From Granulicella sp. L56 (GTDB taxonomy: Bacteria > Acidobacteriota > Terriglobia > Terriglobales > Acidobacteriaceae), in contig NZ_LMUS01000001.1 in assembly GCF_009765835.1 (NCBI RefSeq), positions 1,354,198 to 1,418,197 of the forward strand: 64,000 nucleotides of DNA, written 5' to 3'. How positions within the stretch are numbered: position 1 is the stretch's first letter; the number at the start of each line of letters is the position of its first letter. Under the pieces are notes generated by a model, which did no database searches, was not told the origin of the DNA, and was given only the letters and a program-made list of their open reading frames with translations. Below, one piece after another: positions 15,466 to 23,988 of this stretch. Made by a program: the position numbers and the translations under genes.

Positions 15466-15654
15466 ATGAAGACCGAACCCAAAGCGAATGCCCCAAACTC
15501 TCCCGGCAAGGACGTACAGGGTGACTTTGCTCAGTTCACGGATTTTATGAAGAAGCTAGTTGCAGTTCCTCATTCAAAGATCAAAGCGAGACTAGAAGAA
15601 GAGAAGCGATCTAAGAAGAAGCGGATTTCCGCTTCCCCCGACCCTGCCGTTTAG
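15466..15654 (+). CDS. Passenger gene, 62-residue small basic protein
   Basis: A short hydrophilic protein with a single helix-forming core, FAQFTDFMKKLVAVPHSKIK, then a very basic EEEKRSKKKRI tail. The phrase VPHSKIKARLEEEK resembles a widespread family of tiny proteins that I have seen beside mobile genes; no function is established to my knowledge. Its TAG shares the four bases TTAG (15651-15654) with the TAA of the convergent transposase gene, so the two genes end in each other. Confidence 0.65.
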   Translation: MKTEPKANAPNSPGKDVQGDFAQFTDFMKKLVAVPHSKIKARLEEEKRSKKKRISASPDPAV

Positions 15655-16598
15655 CAGGTCGCCCCTTCCTCCTTCCCAGTCAGTTCAGCATACGTCAAAC
15701 GCTTACCTGCTAATTGCGATACTACTTTCTTAAACCGCTGTCCGTCGCTCTGTTTGCGCGTGTTATAGCGGAATACCTGCTCATCAACATACGAATCCAT
15801 GTGGAACGGCTCTACGGCAACATAGGTGCCATTCAGGCCACGCTTGAGCAAGCTCCAGAAGTTCTCTATGCCCTGAGTGTGGACGCGTCCATTCACGTAC
15901 TCGTTGATGTGGTTCACGGTCTTGTGAGTGAAGTTCTTGTACTCGCTCAGTTTGTCGTATCCCACATGGCCATCAGTGAAGACATAAGCATTGAAGCCGA
16001 CGTGCTCAAGAATCTCAGCCTGTAAGGTCTCGCGCTTCACATTCGGAATGACCTTAGCGCGAATCTGGCGTGTCTGACGGTTCAACATTCCCATCACGAT
16101 AGTCTTACGGTCTACCTGCTTGCGATTTCCAAGATGCTTATTGACGGCCTTGCCGCCGATGAAGGTCTCATCCACTTCGACGGGATTGCTCCAGTTTCCG
16201 CCCATAGTCATATTCCCATGATCTTCTTTCATGGCTGTACGGATGCGATGCAGCATGAACCAAGCTGACTTCTGCGTTACTCCGATGGACTTGGAAAGCT
16301 CATAGGAACTGATGCCATTCTTGGAATTGGACAGCAGCCACGAAGCGGGAAGCCATTTCTCTAAGCCGATAGGTGAGTCCTCGAATACAGTGCCAACCTT
16401 GAGCGAGAACTTGCTCTTGGCGTGCTTTCCGTAGCACTGGTATACCTTGGCCTTTTCGAGATAAGTGACCTTTTCAGAGCCGCAATGAGGGCATTTCACG
16501 ATACCATCAGACCAGCGAACGGCTATCATGAACTGACGGCAGTTCTCAGCATCGCTAAAGTATTGAATGGCTTCGAGTAATGTCTTAGGGACTTCCAT
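15651..16598 (-). CDS. IS1595-family transposase
   Basis: A 315-residue DDE-type transposase. The N-terminal zinc ribbon begins CPHCGSEKVTYLEK and continues to CYGKHAKSKFSLKVGTVF, followed by a helix-turn-helix-like segment. The catalytic core shows VEVDETFIGGK (first Asp), VFTDGHVGYDKL (second Asp) and IENFWSLLKRGLNGTY, the third-residue block of the IS1595/ISXO2 type. It reads away from the right inverted repeat, whose inner edge is 26 bases from its start. The frame is full-length and uninterrupted, so the element could be active. Confidence 0.95.
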   Translation of the reverse strand: MEVPKTLLEAIQYFSDAENCRQFMIAVRWSDGIVKCPHCGSEKVTYLEKAKVYQCYGKHAKSKFSLKVGTVFEDSPIGLEKWLPASWLLSNSKNGISSYELSKSIGVTQKSAWFMLHRIRTAMKEDHGNMTMGGNWSNPVEVDETFIGGKAVNKHLGNRKQVDRKTIVMGMLNRQTRQIRAKVIPNVKRETLQAEILEHVGFNAYVFTDGHVGYDKLSEYKNFTHKTVNHINEYVNGRVHTQGIENFWSLLKRGLNGTYVAVEPFHMDSYVDEQVFRYNTRKQSDGQRFKKVVSQLAGKRLTYAELTGKEEGATC

Positions 16599-16624
16599 GA
16601 ATCAAAGCATAGCAAGATAATCCT

Positions 16625-16647
16625 ACTCAGTCAAGTATGTTATTACC
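16625..16647. repeat. Right terminal inverted repeat of the IS1595-type element
   Basis: Ends in GTTATTACC reading outward on the plus strand; inverse complement of the left repeat at 22 of 23 positions. It stands directly next to the second AGCGTAAA copy. Confidence 0.92.
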
Positions 16648-16655
16648 AGCGTAAA
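16648..16655. repeat. Right 8-bp target-site duplication (AGCGTAAA)
   Basis: Exact copy of 13656-13663. Removing the element and one copy would restore ATAAAC-AGCGTAAA-TGCTTG. Confidence 0.9.
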
Positions 16656-16686
16656 TGCTTGAATCAATAGACTTTATAGGCAAAGT

Positions 16687-16700
16687 ACCCCCCGGGGGGT
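16687..16700. repeat. Short C6G6 palindrome
   Basis: ACCCCCCGGGGGGT, a 14-bp perfect palindrome in otherwise ordinary intergenic sequence between the element and the next gene. The function is unknown; it could be part of a terminator for the minus-strand gene ending at 16734. Confidence 0.35.
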
Positions 16701-16733
16701 GGCCCAAGGCAACGATCAACTTCAGCGGTCCTT

Positions 16734-17819
16734 TTACTCGGGGCGGCGGTGTTCAAGAGTGAGCGGGCGCTTGGGCTCGGGCTTGATGACGTCACGATTT
16801 TCGGGTGCGACCGGGTGAACGCCGAAGTCCCAGACACTGAGGTTCACCACCTTGTCTGAGATGACCTCCATCAAGGCGTACTCTCCAAAGTCGAGCGGCT
16901 GTTGCGGCGTCAGCTTCATCCAGTGGCCGCCGGGAAGAACCTCCGAGGTAGTTTCGACGACATCCTCCTGCGGCTGACCGTTGCCGAGCAGGCCGATGCG
17001 AAAGCTCGCGATGTCGCGGACACCGGTGCGGACGTCCGCTCGAACGATGACGTAGCGGTCGCTGGTCGAGCCGCTCGCCGCATCAGGCTTGATGGCGTTC
17101 GAGGCACCGTGGGTATCGACCGTAAGCGGTGTGCCGCCAGTGGGCGCGACGGTATCATCACCGACGCGGATATAGAAGACCGGCGAGGCAACATGGAGTT
17201 GCACGTAGCTGCGTTCTCCCTTGATCTGCGCGACCTGGTGCGGGCTGGAGAGCGGATTAATAACGGCGCGCAGGATGTTGTGGCCGGTGTTGCGATTGAG
17301 GTCGCTGTCGTTCTGAGAGAGCGGAACAAGTTCGGGCGTTCCGTGAAAGGTATCGAGGGCAAGAACGCTGTTCTGCTCGGGGAGGCTAAGGTCTTTCGCG
17401 ACCTCGGGAGTCAGCGAGGCGCGGTCGGCCTCTTCCTTGAGCAGCTCAGGGTCGATCGCGGGAGGCTCGCCGCTGGTGGAGTTGTCACCCGTCTGTGCCG
17501 GAGAGTGCTCCTTCTCCCACCGGTGCGTCGCGTCGAGATCTACGAGCGACAGCGGAATCTCTTCTGCTGCGCCATCACGTTCGGCACTGACGTAATGCAC
17601 GAGGCTGCCGGAGACGCGGTAGCTCATCACGATCTGGTAGCTGCCGTCTTTAAGATAAAGGCGAGTGCGATGAGGAACGTTGGCCGAGTCGCCCGCAGGC
17701 AGAGTCTTCTGCGAAGGCGGGGCCGCGTAGCTGGGCCGCGCAGCGAGGACGGCCAGCCCGGCCACAAGAAAAAGCCACGCGGGGAAAAACGTTATGGGCA
17801 GTACCTTCGTCTTAGTCAT
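16734..17819 (-). CDS. Secreted hypothetical protein, acidobacterial type
   Basis: A 361-residue exported protein. A signal peptide ends near AARPSYAAPP at residue about 33. Residues about 50-110 form a small beta-rich block (RTRLYLKDGSYQIVMSYRVS) that looks like the YLKDGS-type domain found in several acidobacterial exported proteins. The C-terminal half is beta-rich with PLDFGEYALMEVISDKVVNL. No enzyme motif is visible. It is divergent from the DUF2946-like gene. The function is unknown. Confidence 0.7.
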   Translation of the reverse strand: MTKTKVLPITFFPAWLFLVAGLAVLAARPSYAAPPSQKTLPAGDSANVPHRTRLYLKDGSYQIVMSYRVSGSLVHYVSAERDGAAEEIPLSLVDLDATHRWEKEHSPAQTGDNSTSGEPPAIDPELLKEEADRASLTPEVAKDLSLPEQNSVLALDTFHGTPELVPLSQNDSDLNRNTGHNILRAVINPLSSPHQVAQIKGERSYVQLHVASPVFYIRVGDDTVAPTGGTPLTVDTHGASNAIKPDAASGSTSDRYVIVRADVRTGVRDIASFRIGLLGNGQPQEDVVETTSEVLPGGHWMKLTPQQPLDFGEYALMEVISDKVVNLSVWDFGVHPVAPENRDVIKPEPKRPLTLEHRRPE

Positions 17820-17952
17820 AAAGGTCAGTTTCGACAGTGTAGTACCACCGTTTTAGACGCGCTCAACCTCGCGATATCGCGGAAATTACGATCACCGCAG
17901 TTTGGCCTGCATCCCTTCGATGTGCTAAACAGATAGAAGCGCCAGAATATCA

Positions 17953-18318
17953 ATGCAGAGCTATCTCCAACGCGGAAAGAACAGTCAGCAGCCAGTGGTA
18001 TGGATGCGGATGATCGCTGCGCTCTGCATCCTGATGATCACCTTCATGAGTGCGGCGCAGGCCTGCCACACCCATGCTGAGACCTCTTCGCTCAAGCAAA
18101 GCTCGCATCACAATCAGCCGCCGCCGGAAGATCATTGCCCGGTTTGCATGGCGATGCACTCCGCATTACCGGCAACGCTGCACCTGGCTCCAGCACCAAC
18201 CATCGAGATAGAGCCTCTGAGCGCGGTTGCCACCGATACGCTGCGTTCTTTTAGCTGGCGTTTCGAGATGGCAAGTCGCGGCCCGCCTGCCGGCCATGGC
18301 AATCCCTCCTTCATTTAA
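17953..18318 (+). CDS. DUF2946-like His/Cys-rich small exported protein
   Basis: A 121-residue protein with a hydrophobic N-terminal helix (ALCILMITFMSAAQA, preceded by RM), then HTHAETSS and SHHNQ, and the block DHCPVCMAMHSALP typical of DUF2946-like proteins. The His and Cys clusters suggest periplasmic metal binding. It lies 117 bases before a TonB receptor and about 2.8 kb before a MerC-like sequence on the same strand, which supports a metal-uptake or metal-handling locus. The metal cannot be named. The ATG at 18004 is an alternative start. Confidence 0.72.
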   Translation: MQSYLQRGKNSQQPVVWMRMIAALCILMITFMSAAQACHTHAETSSLKQSSHHNQPPPEDHCPVCMAMHSALPATLHLAPAPTIEIEPLSAVATDTLRSFSWRFEMASRGPPAGHGNPSFI

Positions 18319-18435
18319 GGCAGCGACAGAGAAGTTTACCTTCATTTAAATCTTCTGTCCGCAAACCACGCCCTCGCGCGTCCTCGCGCTTTTTAAAATG
18401 ATGTCCTTCGAGGCATCAGGAATCGGCCTATCTTT

Positions 18436-21030
18436 ATGCACAGAAGCATTCCATCTCTACTCTCTCTAATAGCACTTTCCTTCTTATTGCTGGTCACCGG
18501 CGCACTGGCGCAGGGAACAAGCGGCAACATCACAGGAAGCGTAACCGACACCACCGGCGCGGTGATCTCCAGCGCCGTAGTTACCATTCAGAATCCCATC
18601 AGCGGCTACAAGCAGACGACGCAGACCGATGCGAACGGGCAGTATCACTTCGACAATCTTCCCTTCAACCGTTATCACATGTCGGTGGTGGTTGAAGGCT
18701 TTCAGTCAACGACGAACGACACGATGCTGCGATCTGCATCGAACACCGTCGTCAACTTTCAACTATCAGTCGCTTCCAGTTCGCAGAGCGTCACCGTGGA
18801 TGCAGAGGCATCGGACATGGTGAACAACGATCCGACGTCGGCGACTCAGGTAGACCGCTCCTTGTTTGCGCGGCTGCCGACGGAGAGCACAAGCGCTCCA
18901 CTAAGTTCGCTGGTAACGCTGAGCACGCCGGGAATCGCTTCGGATTCAAACGGCTTGTTTCACCCCATGGGCGAGCACGCAGACACGACCTACTCGATCG
19001 ACGGCCAGCCAGTAAGCGACCAGCAGAGCCGCGTCTTCGGCAACCAGCTTTCGCTGAACGCGATTCAGTCGATCAACGTGATCGATGGAATTGCGCCGCC
19101 GGAGTATGGCGATAAAGCTTCGCTGGTGGTGCAGACCACGACGCGCTCGGGACTTGGGCTGCCGCATCCGACGGGCTCGCTTTCGTTTAACTATGGCTCG
19201 TTCGGGACATCGAACGGAAGCGCAGCACTGGGATTTGGAAATCAGCGCCTGGGAAATTTCAGCAGCTTCGACGCGGTAGATAGCGGACGGTATCTCGACA
19301 CGCCGGAACAGCAGCCGCTGCACGCGCATGGCAACAATGAGAACTTCTTCGACCGCATCGACTATCACCCCACGCAGGCAGACTCTCTGCAACTGAACCT
19401 GAGTGCATCGCGGAGCTGGTTTCAGAACCCGAATCAGTACGACCAGCAGGCGCTTGGGCAGGACCAGCGAGGAGAGATCTTCAGCTACAACATCGCGCCC
19501 TCGTGGACGCACATCATCAACCCGAACAGCCTGATCGACATCAACCCTTACCTGCGGCAGGACGACTTTCACTACTACCCGAGCAAGGATCCCTTCAGCG
19601 ATACGCCTGCAACGCTGGCGCAGTCGCGGCGGCTGCAGAATGCGGGTCTGAAGGTGGATTACAGCTACTCGCGCGGGATCCATAGCTTCAAGGTGGGAGC
19701 GATGTTCTATCACACCTTCCTCGATGAAAGCTTCTCGCTCGGGATTACCGATCCTGCGTTCAATGCACCGTGCCTCGATGCCAATGGTGCTCCGGATACC
19801 AATGCGGATGCGAACGACCCGAACAATTGCCCGGTTGGGGATACATCGAATCCAAGCTACATCACCGGTACCGGAGCCTACGACCTGACCCGTGGCGGAT
19901 CGCTTTACCACTTCAAAGGCCACACGGACATTAAGCAGGAAGCAGTCTATCTGCAGGACAACATCGTGTGGAAGAACTGGACCTTTCTGCTGGGCGGCCG
20001 CGTAGACAACTACAACGGCCTCAGCAGCCGATCGATGGTGGAGCCTCGCCTCGGTGGCACCTACACGGTGAGATCTACAAACACCGTGTTGCGGCTCGGC
20101 TATGGCAAGCTCTTCCTGACTCCTTATAACGAGAACCTGATCGTCTCAAGTTCTACCGGCATTGGCGGGTTGGAAGGCGCAGGCGCTGCAGTTGCGCTGA
20201 AGCCTGCGGCGCGCAATCAGTACGATGCAGGATTTGAGCAAGGCTTCGGCAAACATCTCGTCGTGAATGGAGAGTATTTCTGGAAGTACACCAACCGCGA
20301 TTATGACTTCGATGTTTTGCTGAACACTCCGCTGGCGTTTCCTATCCAGTGGCAGAAATCGAAGATCGACGGCTTCGGCATCAAGGTCACGATGCCGACG
20401 ACGCATGGCGTGTCGGCCTACTCGGTGCTGGGACATACGCGGTCGCGCTTCTTTGGGCCGGAGGTTGGCGGCATTCTGTTCAACGATTCTCCTGTGCCTG
20501 CGGGCGTACCGTTCCGAATCGATCACGATCAGGCATTTCAGCAATCGACACATATGCAGTACCAGCCGAAGCCACGAGGACCATGGTATGGAATTACGTG
20601 GCGGTATGAGAGCGGTCTGGTGGCGGGCAATGCACCGATCGACAATGGCCAGACTCCTACCGATCTGACTTATCTGACAGCAGATCAGCAGTCGCAGATC
20701 CTCCTGCGCTGCGGCGATGTGCAGGCCACGCGCACAGCGCCGTTGACAAGCTGCCCAACCGGGGAGCTTTCGTCGCCGCTGCTGTCGCTGCCGAAGCCGG
20801 GAACGGAGAACGATGACCGCAATCCGCCGCGCGTCGCTCCGCGCACGATGTTTGATATGGCTGCCGGATGGGACAACATCCTGCGCCGCGAGCGGTTCAA
20901 GACCAACCTGAGCGTGACGGCAGTGAATGTCACCAATAAATATGCGCTGTACAACTTCCTTTCGACGTTCAGCGGAACGCACTTCGTTTCGCCAAGGACG
21001 GTGAATGGGCAGGTGACGCTCAGCTTTTAA
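18436..21030 (+). CDS. TonB-dependent receptor with carboxypeptidase-regulatory-like domain (metal locus)
   Basis: Outer-membrane active transporter of 864 residues. A signal peptide ends at LVTGALAQ (about residue 26). A CarboxypepD_reg-like domain covers about 30-110 (ITGSVTDTTGAVISSAVVTI to FNRYHMSVVVEGF). The plug carries TPGIASDSNGLFHPMG and TTYSIDGQPVSDQQSR, and the barrel follows. It is much shorter than the three glycan-type receptors on the right and ends in a regular barrel strand (VNGQVTLSF). Its neighbours, a DUF2946-like and a MerC-like gene, suggest a metal-related substrate. Confidence 0.9.
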   Translation: MHRSIPSLLSLIALSFLLLVTGALAQGTSGNITGSVTDTTGAVISSAVVTIQNPISGYKQTTQTDANGQYHFDNLPFNRYHMSVVVEGFQSTTNDTMLRSASNTVVNFQLSVASSSQSVTVDAEASDMVNNDPTSATQVDRSLFARLPTESTSAPLSSLVTLSTPGIASDSNGLFHPMGEHADTTYSIDGQPVSDQQSRVFGNQLSLNAIQSINVIDGIAPPEYGDKASLVVQTTTRSGLGLPHPTGSLSFNYGSFGTSNGSAALGFGNQRLGNFSSFDAVDSGRYLDTPEQQPLHAHGNNENFFDRIDYHPTQADSLQLNLSASRSWFQNPNQYDQQALGQDQRGEIFSYNIAPSWTHIINPNSLIDINPYLRQDDFHYYPSKDPFSDTPATLAQSRRLQNAGLKVDYSYSRGIHSFKVGAMFYHTFLDESFSLGITDPAFNAPCLDANGAPDTNADANDPNNCPVGDTSNPSYITGTGAYDLTRGGSLYHFKGHTDIKQEAVYLQDNIVWKNWTFLLGGRVDNYNGLSSRSMVEPRLGGTYTVRSTNTVLRLGYGKLFLTPYNENLIVSSSTGIGGLEGAGAAVALKPAARNQYDAGFEQGFGKHLVVNGEYFWKYTNRDYDFDVLLNTPLAFPIQWQKSKIDGFGIKVTMPTTHGVSAYSVLGHTRSRFFGPEVGGILFNDSPVPAGVPFRIDHDQAFQQSTHMQYQPKPRGPWYGITWRYESGLVAGNAPIDNGQTPTDLTYLTADQQSQILLRCGDVQATRTAPLTSCPTGELSSPLLSLPKPGTENDDRNPPRVAPRTMFDMAAGWDNILRRERFKTNLSVTAVNVTNKYALYNFLSTFSGTHFVSPRTVNGQVTLSF

Positions 21031-21155
21031 GAGAGCACAAAGTTCGCGAGGCGGCTGGGCTTGTTCATAGCCAGGCGCCTCGCGCATCTGTGACTCTTTG
21101 AGCTTCCACCTGACTCAATCACTCATCCTGAACCTATCGAACCAAGGAGCTTGTC

Positions 21156-21619
21156 ATCGCACTTTCATCTCTATCTCTTTCTCGTTTTCATCGCCACGCA
21201 GATATCGCCGGAGCCACTGCGTCGGCGGTCTGCATGTCCACTGCCTGCTTACTCCTGTCGTCATCAGCCTTTTTCCCGACATCATTCCCTACCTTCCGGG
21301 AGACGCGTCCTTCCATCGGTGGCTCGCCATCGGCATCGTTATGTTCGGATTTGCCGGCTTCGTTCCCGGCTACATGGTGCATCGCCGCAAGCCGCTGCTT
21401 GCGCTGATTGGGACAGGGATGAGTCTCATCCTGTTCGTCGCATGGAAAGGCGAAAGTCTTCACCTCGCAATGGAACTCGTCCTTAGCATCGGAGGTTCGA
21501 TGTTGCTGGTGATGGCGCATCTACTGAACCGAAGCTTCTGCCGCCAATGTCGTATCTGCAAGGAAGAGCCGAAGAACTGCCAAACCACTGAGGTTGAGCA
21601 GATGCAACCACGCTGCTAA
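21156..21619 (+). pseudogene. Frameshifted MerC-domain membrane protein
   Basis: A four-helix MerC-type protein split over two frames. Frame one encodes HADIAGATASAVCM up to 21236; the next frame continues HCLLTPVVISLFPDIIPYL from 21239. One inserted base at 21236/21237 would join them as AVCMVHCLLTPVV, the normal MerC core with its conserved Cys and His-Cys. AAGGAG at 21144-21149 stands at the right distance from an ATC codon (21156), but no ATG, GTG or TTG exists in that frame after the TGA at 21129. The C-terminus is Cys-rich (CRQCRICKEEPKNC). Either the gene is decayed or two sequencing errors occurred. Confidence 0.75.
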
Positions 21620-21699
21620 TCGTCAAAGTGCTTGCGAACCTATAGACTATCGACCAAGAGAAGATCAATTCCTGTGGTCGTGGGCGTGGAGCGAGGGTT

Positions 21700-22383
21700 A
21701 TGGCTCTGGTTTGGAAGTACTTTGCCTTAGGGTTTAGCGCCTTGCTGCCGGTGGTTAATCCACTCGGCTCGGCACTGGTATTTCTGGGGCTGGTGGGCGT
21801 TGTTCCGGCTGAGGTCTATCGCTCGCTTGCCCGCCGAATCGCAATCAATACGGTCCTCTTCTTCGCCGTCATTGAGCTGATCGGGTCGACCATTCTGCAC
21901 TTCTTCGGCATCTCCCTGCCGATTGTGCAGGTGTCCGGAGGGCTGGTACTTGCCGCGATGGGATGGTCGCTGCTGAATCAAAAAGATCCGCAACCAACGG
22001 TAGAAGAGACCAATGCAGAGGTACCGAGCGCTGTGCAAAGAAGAAAGAACACGCTGGAAGAGGGGACCTTTTATCCGCTTACCTTCCCGGTAACGGCTGG
22101 CCCCGGCTGCATCGTCGTGATGCTGACGCTGGGCGCTCATGCCTCGACGAAAACGATCAGCGATAATGTGCTGGCGCATGTTGGCCTATTGCTCGCGGTG
22201 ATTGTACTGAGCGCGCTGATCTATCTGTGCTACGCCTATGCGCCGCAGATCACTCGCAAGATATCGCCTTCAACAGCTCACGGCATTCTGAGAGTCGTGG
22301 CCTTCATCCTGCTCTGCATCGGCGTTCAGATCGCCTGGAATGGCGCGGCTACCCTGCTCGCGACCGTTCTTCAACATCGATAA
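21700..22383 (+). CDS. MarC-family integral membrane protein
   Basis: A 227-residue protein with six hydrophobic helices of the MarC/YchE family. It begins with FALGFSALLPVVNPLGSALVF, the conserved NPLG element, and has a central PLTFPVTAGPGCIVVMLTL that matches the second conserved P-x-T-x-GPG block. The transport function of the family is unproven. It converges with cysS, with only 12 bases between the two stops. Confidence 0.88.
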   Translation: MALVWKYFALGFSALLPVVNPLGSALVFLGLVGVVPAEVYRSLARRIAINTVLFFAVIELIGSTILHFFGISLPIVQVSGGLVLAAMGWSLLNQKDPQPTVEETNAEVPSAVQRRKNTLEEGTFYPLTFPVTAGPGCIVVMLTLGAHASTKTISDNVLAHVGLLLAVIVLSALIYLCYAYAPQITRKISPSTAHGILRVVAFILLCIGVQIAWNGAATLLATVLQHR

Positions 22384-22395
22384 GCGGCAAGCCTC

Positions 22396-23877
22396 TTATT
22401 TGCGCTTCCAACGAACACCGTCTTTGGAGTCCTCGATGACGATGCCCTTGGCTAGCAGATCGTTACGAATAGCATCGGCCCGAGCGAAGTTGCGGGTCTT
22501 CTTGGCCTGAGTGCGTTCAGCAACAAGCGCATCAATCTCCACATCGCCGAGCGATAAATTGTTGAGAAGCTCCGGAGCGACTTCATCAAGACGACCTTCA
22601 GCCTCGGCCCAGGCAAGCGCGTCGCGGGTCAGGGCCGCGTCACGATCTTCGAGCACTGCAAATACGCCATCGAAGAGATCGAGTACACGAAGAATCTCGG
22701 CGACGTTGCCGGTGCGAAGTGTGCCTGCATCGGCGGCGGAGTTGGCTGCGCGGACGAGGTCGAAGATCGCGGCACGCGCCTCAGCAGTATTCAAATCATT
22801 TGCCAGCGATGAGGTGTACCCCTGCTCCGCCTTTGCAGTCGCTGCGGCGATGTCGGCATCCAGACCGTCCGCGAAGCCGCCCTTCAACATGCGCTGATGA
22901 AACGTTCTCAGGCGCTCAATCGCATTGGTCGACTCAGCAAGACTCTCGAAGGTGAAGTTCATCTGGTGCCGGTAAGGCACGGAGATGAGCAGGAAACGGA
23001 TAGCAGAGGCACGATACCCCTTTAGCAGAAGATCGCGAAGGGTATAAAAATTCCCCTCCGACTTCGACATCTTCTTGCCTTCGACTAACAGAAAGCGAAC
23101 GTGCATCCAATGACGAGCAAAGGTCTTTCCGCTGGCCGATTCAGACTGAGCGATCTCATTCTCATGGTGCGGAAACATCAGATCTTCGCCACCGGCATGG
23201 AGGTCAAAAGAATCGCCCAAAAACTTCGTCGCCATCGCCGAACACTCGATATGCCAGCCCGGACGGCCGGAGCCTAACGGTGTCTCCCAGTGCTGCTCAC
23301 CCGGCTTGGCTGCCTTCCACAAGGCAAAGTCACGCGCGGCGTCCTTCTCGTATTCGTCTACATCGACACGAGCGCCGTCTTCGATGCCGTCGAAATCTTT
23401 CTTCGAAAGTTTGCCGTACTCCGGAAAGCGAGCGATGCGGAAGTACCAGCTCCCATCTTCGGTCTGGTAGGCGATGTCTTTAGCAGCAAGCTTTTCGATG
23501 AGGCCGACCATATCGGGAATGCAACTGGTAGCGTGGGCGACGTGCTCCGACATCTGAATGCCGAGGGCGTCGAGGTCTTCAAAAAATGCGCGCTCAAACT
23601 TGGCCGTGTATTCAGCAATCGACACACCCGCAGCGGCAGCGTTGCGGATGATCTTGTCATCGACGTCGGTGACGTTCATGACGTGCTTGGTGTCGATTCC
23701 CTGCTGACGAACGAAGCGGCGTAGCACATCGACGTGAAGGAAGGTGCGGAAGTTGCCGATGTGACCGTAGTCGTAGACGGTGGGGCCACAGCAATACATT
23801 CGCAGTGCGGGGGCACCCACTGGTGCCAGTGCTTCAACTTTTCCGCTCAAAGTATTAAAGAGTTCTATCGTTGCCAC
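22396..23877 (-). CDS. cysS: Cysteine--tRNA ligase
   Basis: Class I synthetase of 493 residues. The first zinc ligand region is MYCCGPTVYDYGHIGNFRTF, which includes the HIGH-type motif. The zinc site continues at HIECSAMATKFLG and HHENEIAQSE. The KMSKS loop is KKMSKSEGNFYTL. The length and ends are normal. It precedes tsaD on the minus strand (tsaD is upstream), with a gap of 111 bases. Confidence 0.96.
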   Translation of the reverse strand: MATIELFNTLSGKVEALAPVGAPALRMYCCGPTVYDYGHIGNFRTFLHVDVLRRFVRQQGIDTKHVMNVTDVDDKIIRNAAAAGVSIAEYTAKFERAFFEDLDALGIQMSEHVAHATSCIPDMVGLIEKLAAKDIAYQTEDGSWYFRIARFPEYGKLSKKDFDGIEDGARVDVDEYEKDAARDFALWKAAKPGEQHWETPLGSGRPGWHIECSAMATKFLGDSFDLHAGGEDLMFPHHENEIAQSESASGKTFARHWMHVRFLLVEGKKMSKSEGNFYTLRDLLLKGYRASAIRFLLISVPYRHQMNFTFESLAESTNAIERLRTFHQRMLKGGFADGLDADIAAATAKAEQGYTSSLANDLNTAEARAAIFDLVRAANSAADAGTLRTGNVAEILRVLDLFDGVFAVLEDRDAALTRDALAWAEAEGRLDEVAPELLNNLSLGDVEIDALVAERTQAKKTRNFARADAIRNDLLAKGIVIEDSKDGVRWKRK

Positions 23878-23988
23878 AGTAACGCTCTACCCTGCCGCAG
23901 CCGAGCACGTAGCGCGGTGCAGACTGCTCTCCTTGGAATCCCTGTCGATTCTAGCTGATGGACGGGTACTTTCGGGCGGCAGCGGCCT

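Larger units (their letters stand above)
13664..16647. mobile_element. Complete IS1595-family element with passenger genes (2,984 bp)
   Basis: The ends are 23-bp terminal inverted repeats at 13664-13686 and 16625-16647 that match at 22 of 23 positions; each begins with GGTAATAA when read inward. A perfect 8-bp duplication flanks them. The only transposase (15651-16598) is of the IS1595 type. Between it and the left end lie four or five non-transposase genes: a small plus-strand gene with a strong ribosome-binding site, a secreted small protein, a DUF3800 protein and a 62-residue protein. A plain IS of this family needs only about 1 kb, so two thirds of the element is cargo. Intact ends, duplication and transposase suggest a recent insertion. 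Confidence 0.93.

Noticed and set aside
16902..17936. Plus-strand frame of 344 codons opposite the exported hypothetical protein
   Set aside because: The minus-strand product has a proper signal peptide and beta-rich pattern; the plus frame is Arg/Gly/Val-rich without structure.
18946..19923. Minus-strand frame of 325 codons opposite the metal-locus TonB receptor
   Set aside because: Valine/arginine-rich mirror of the receptor frame, with no motif or ribosome-binding site.
20146..21087. Minus-strand frame of 313 codons opposite the same receptor
   Set aside because: Shadow frame; Arg/His-rich without domain signals, and the receptor barrel is continuous on the plus strand.
21098..21619. Reading the 173-codon frame as one intact membrane protein
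   Set aside because: Its first 45 residues lack any MerC similarity, while the missing MerC N-terminal helix is present in the neighbouring frame; a frameshift explains both.
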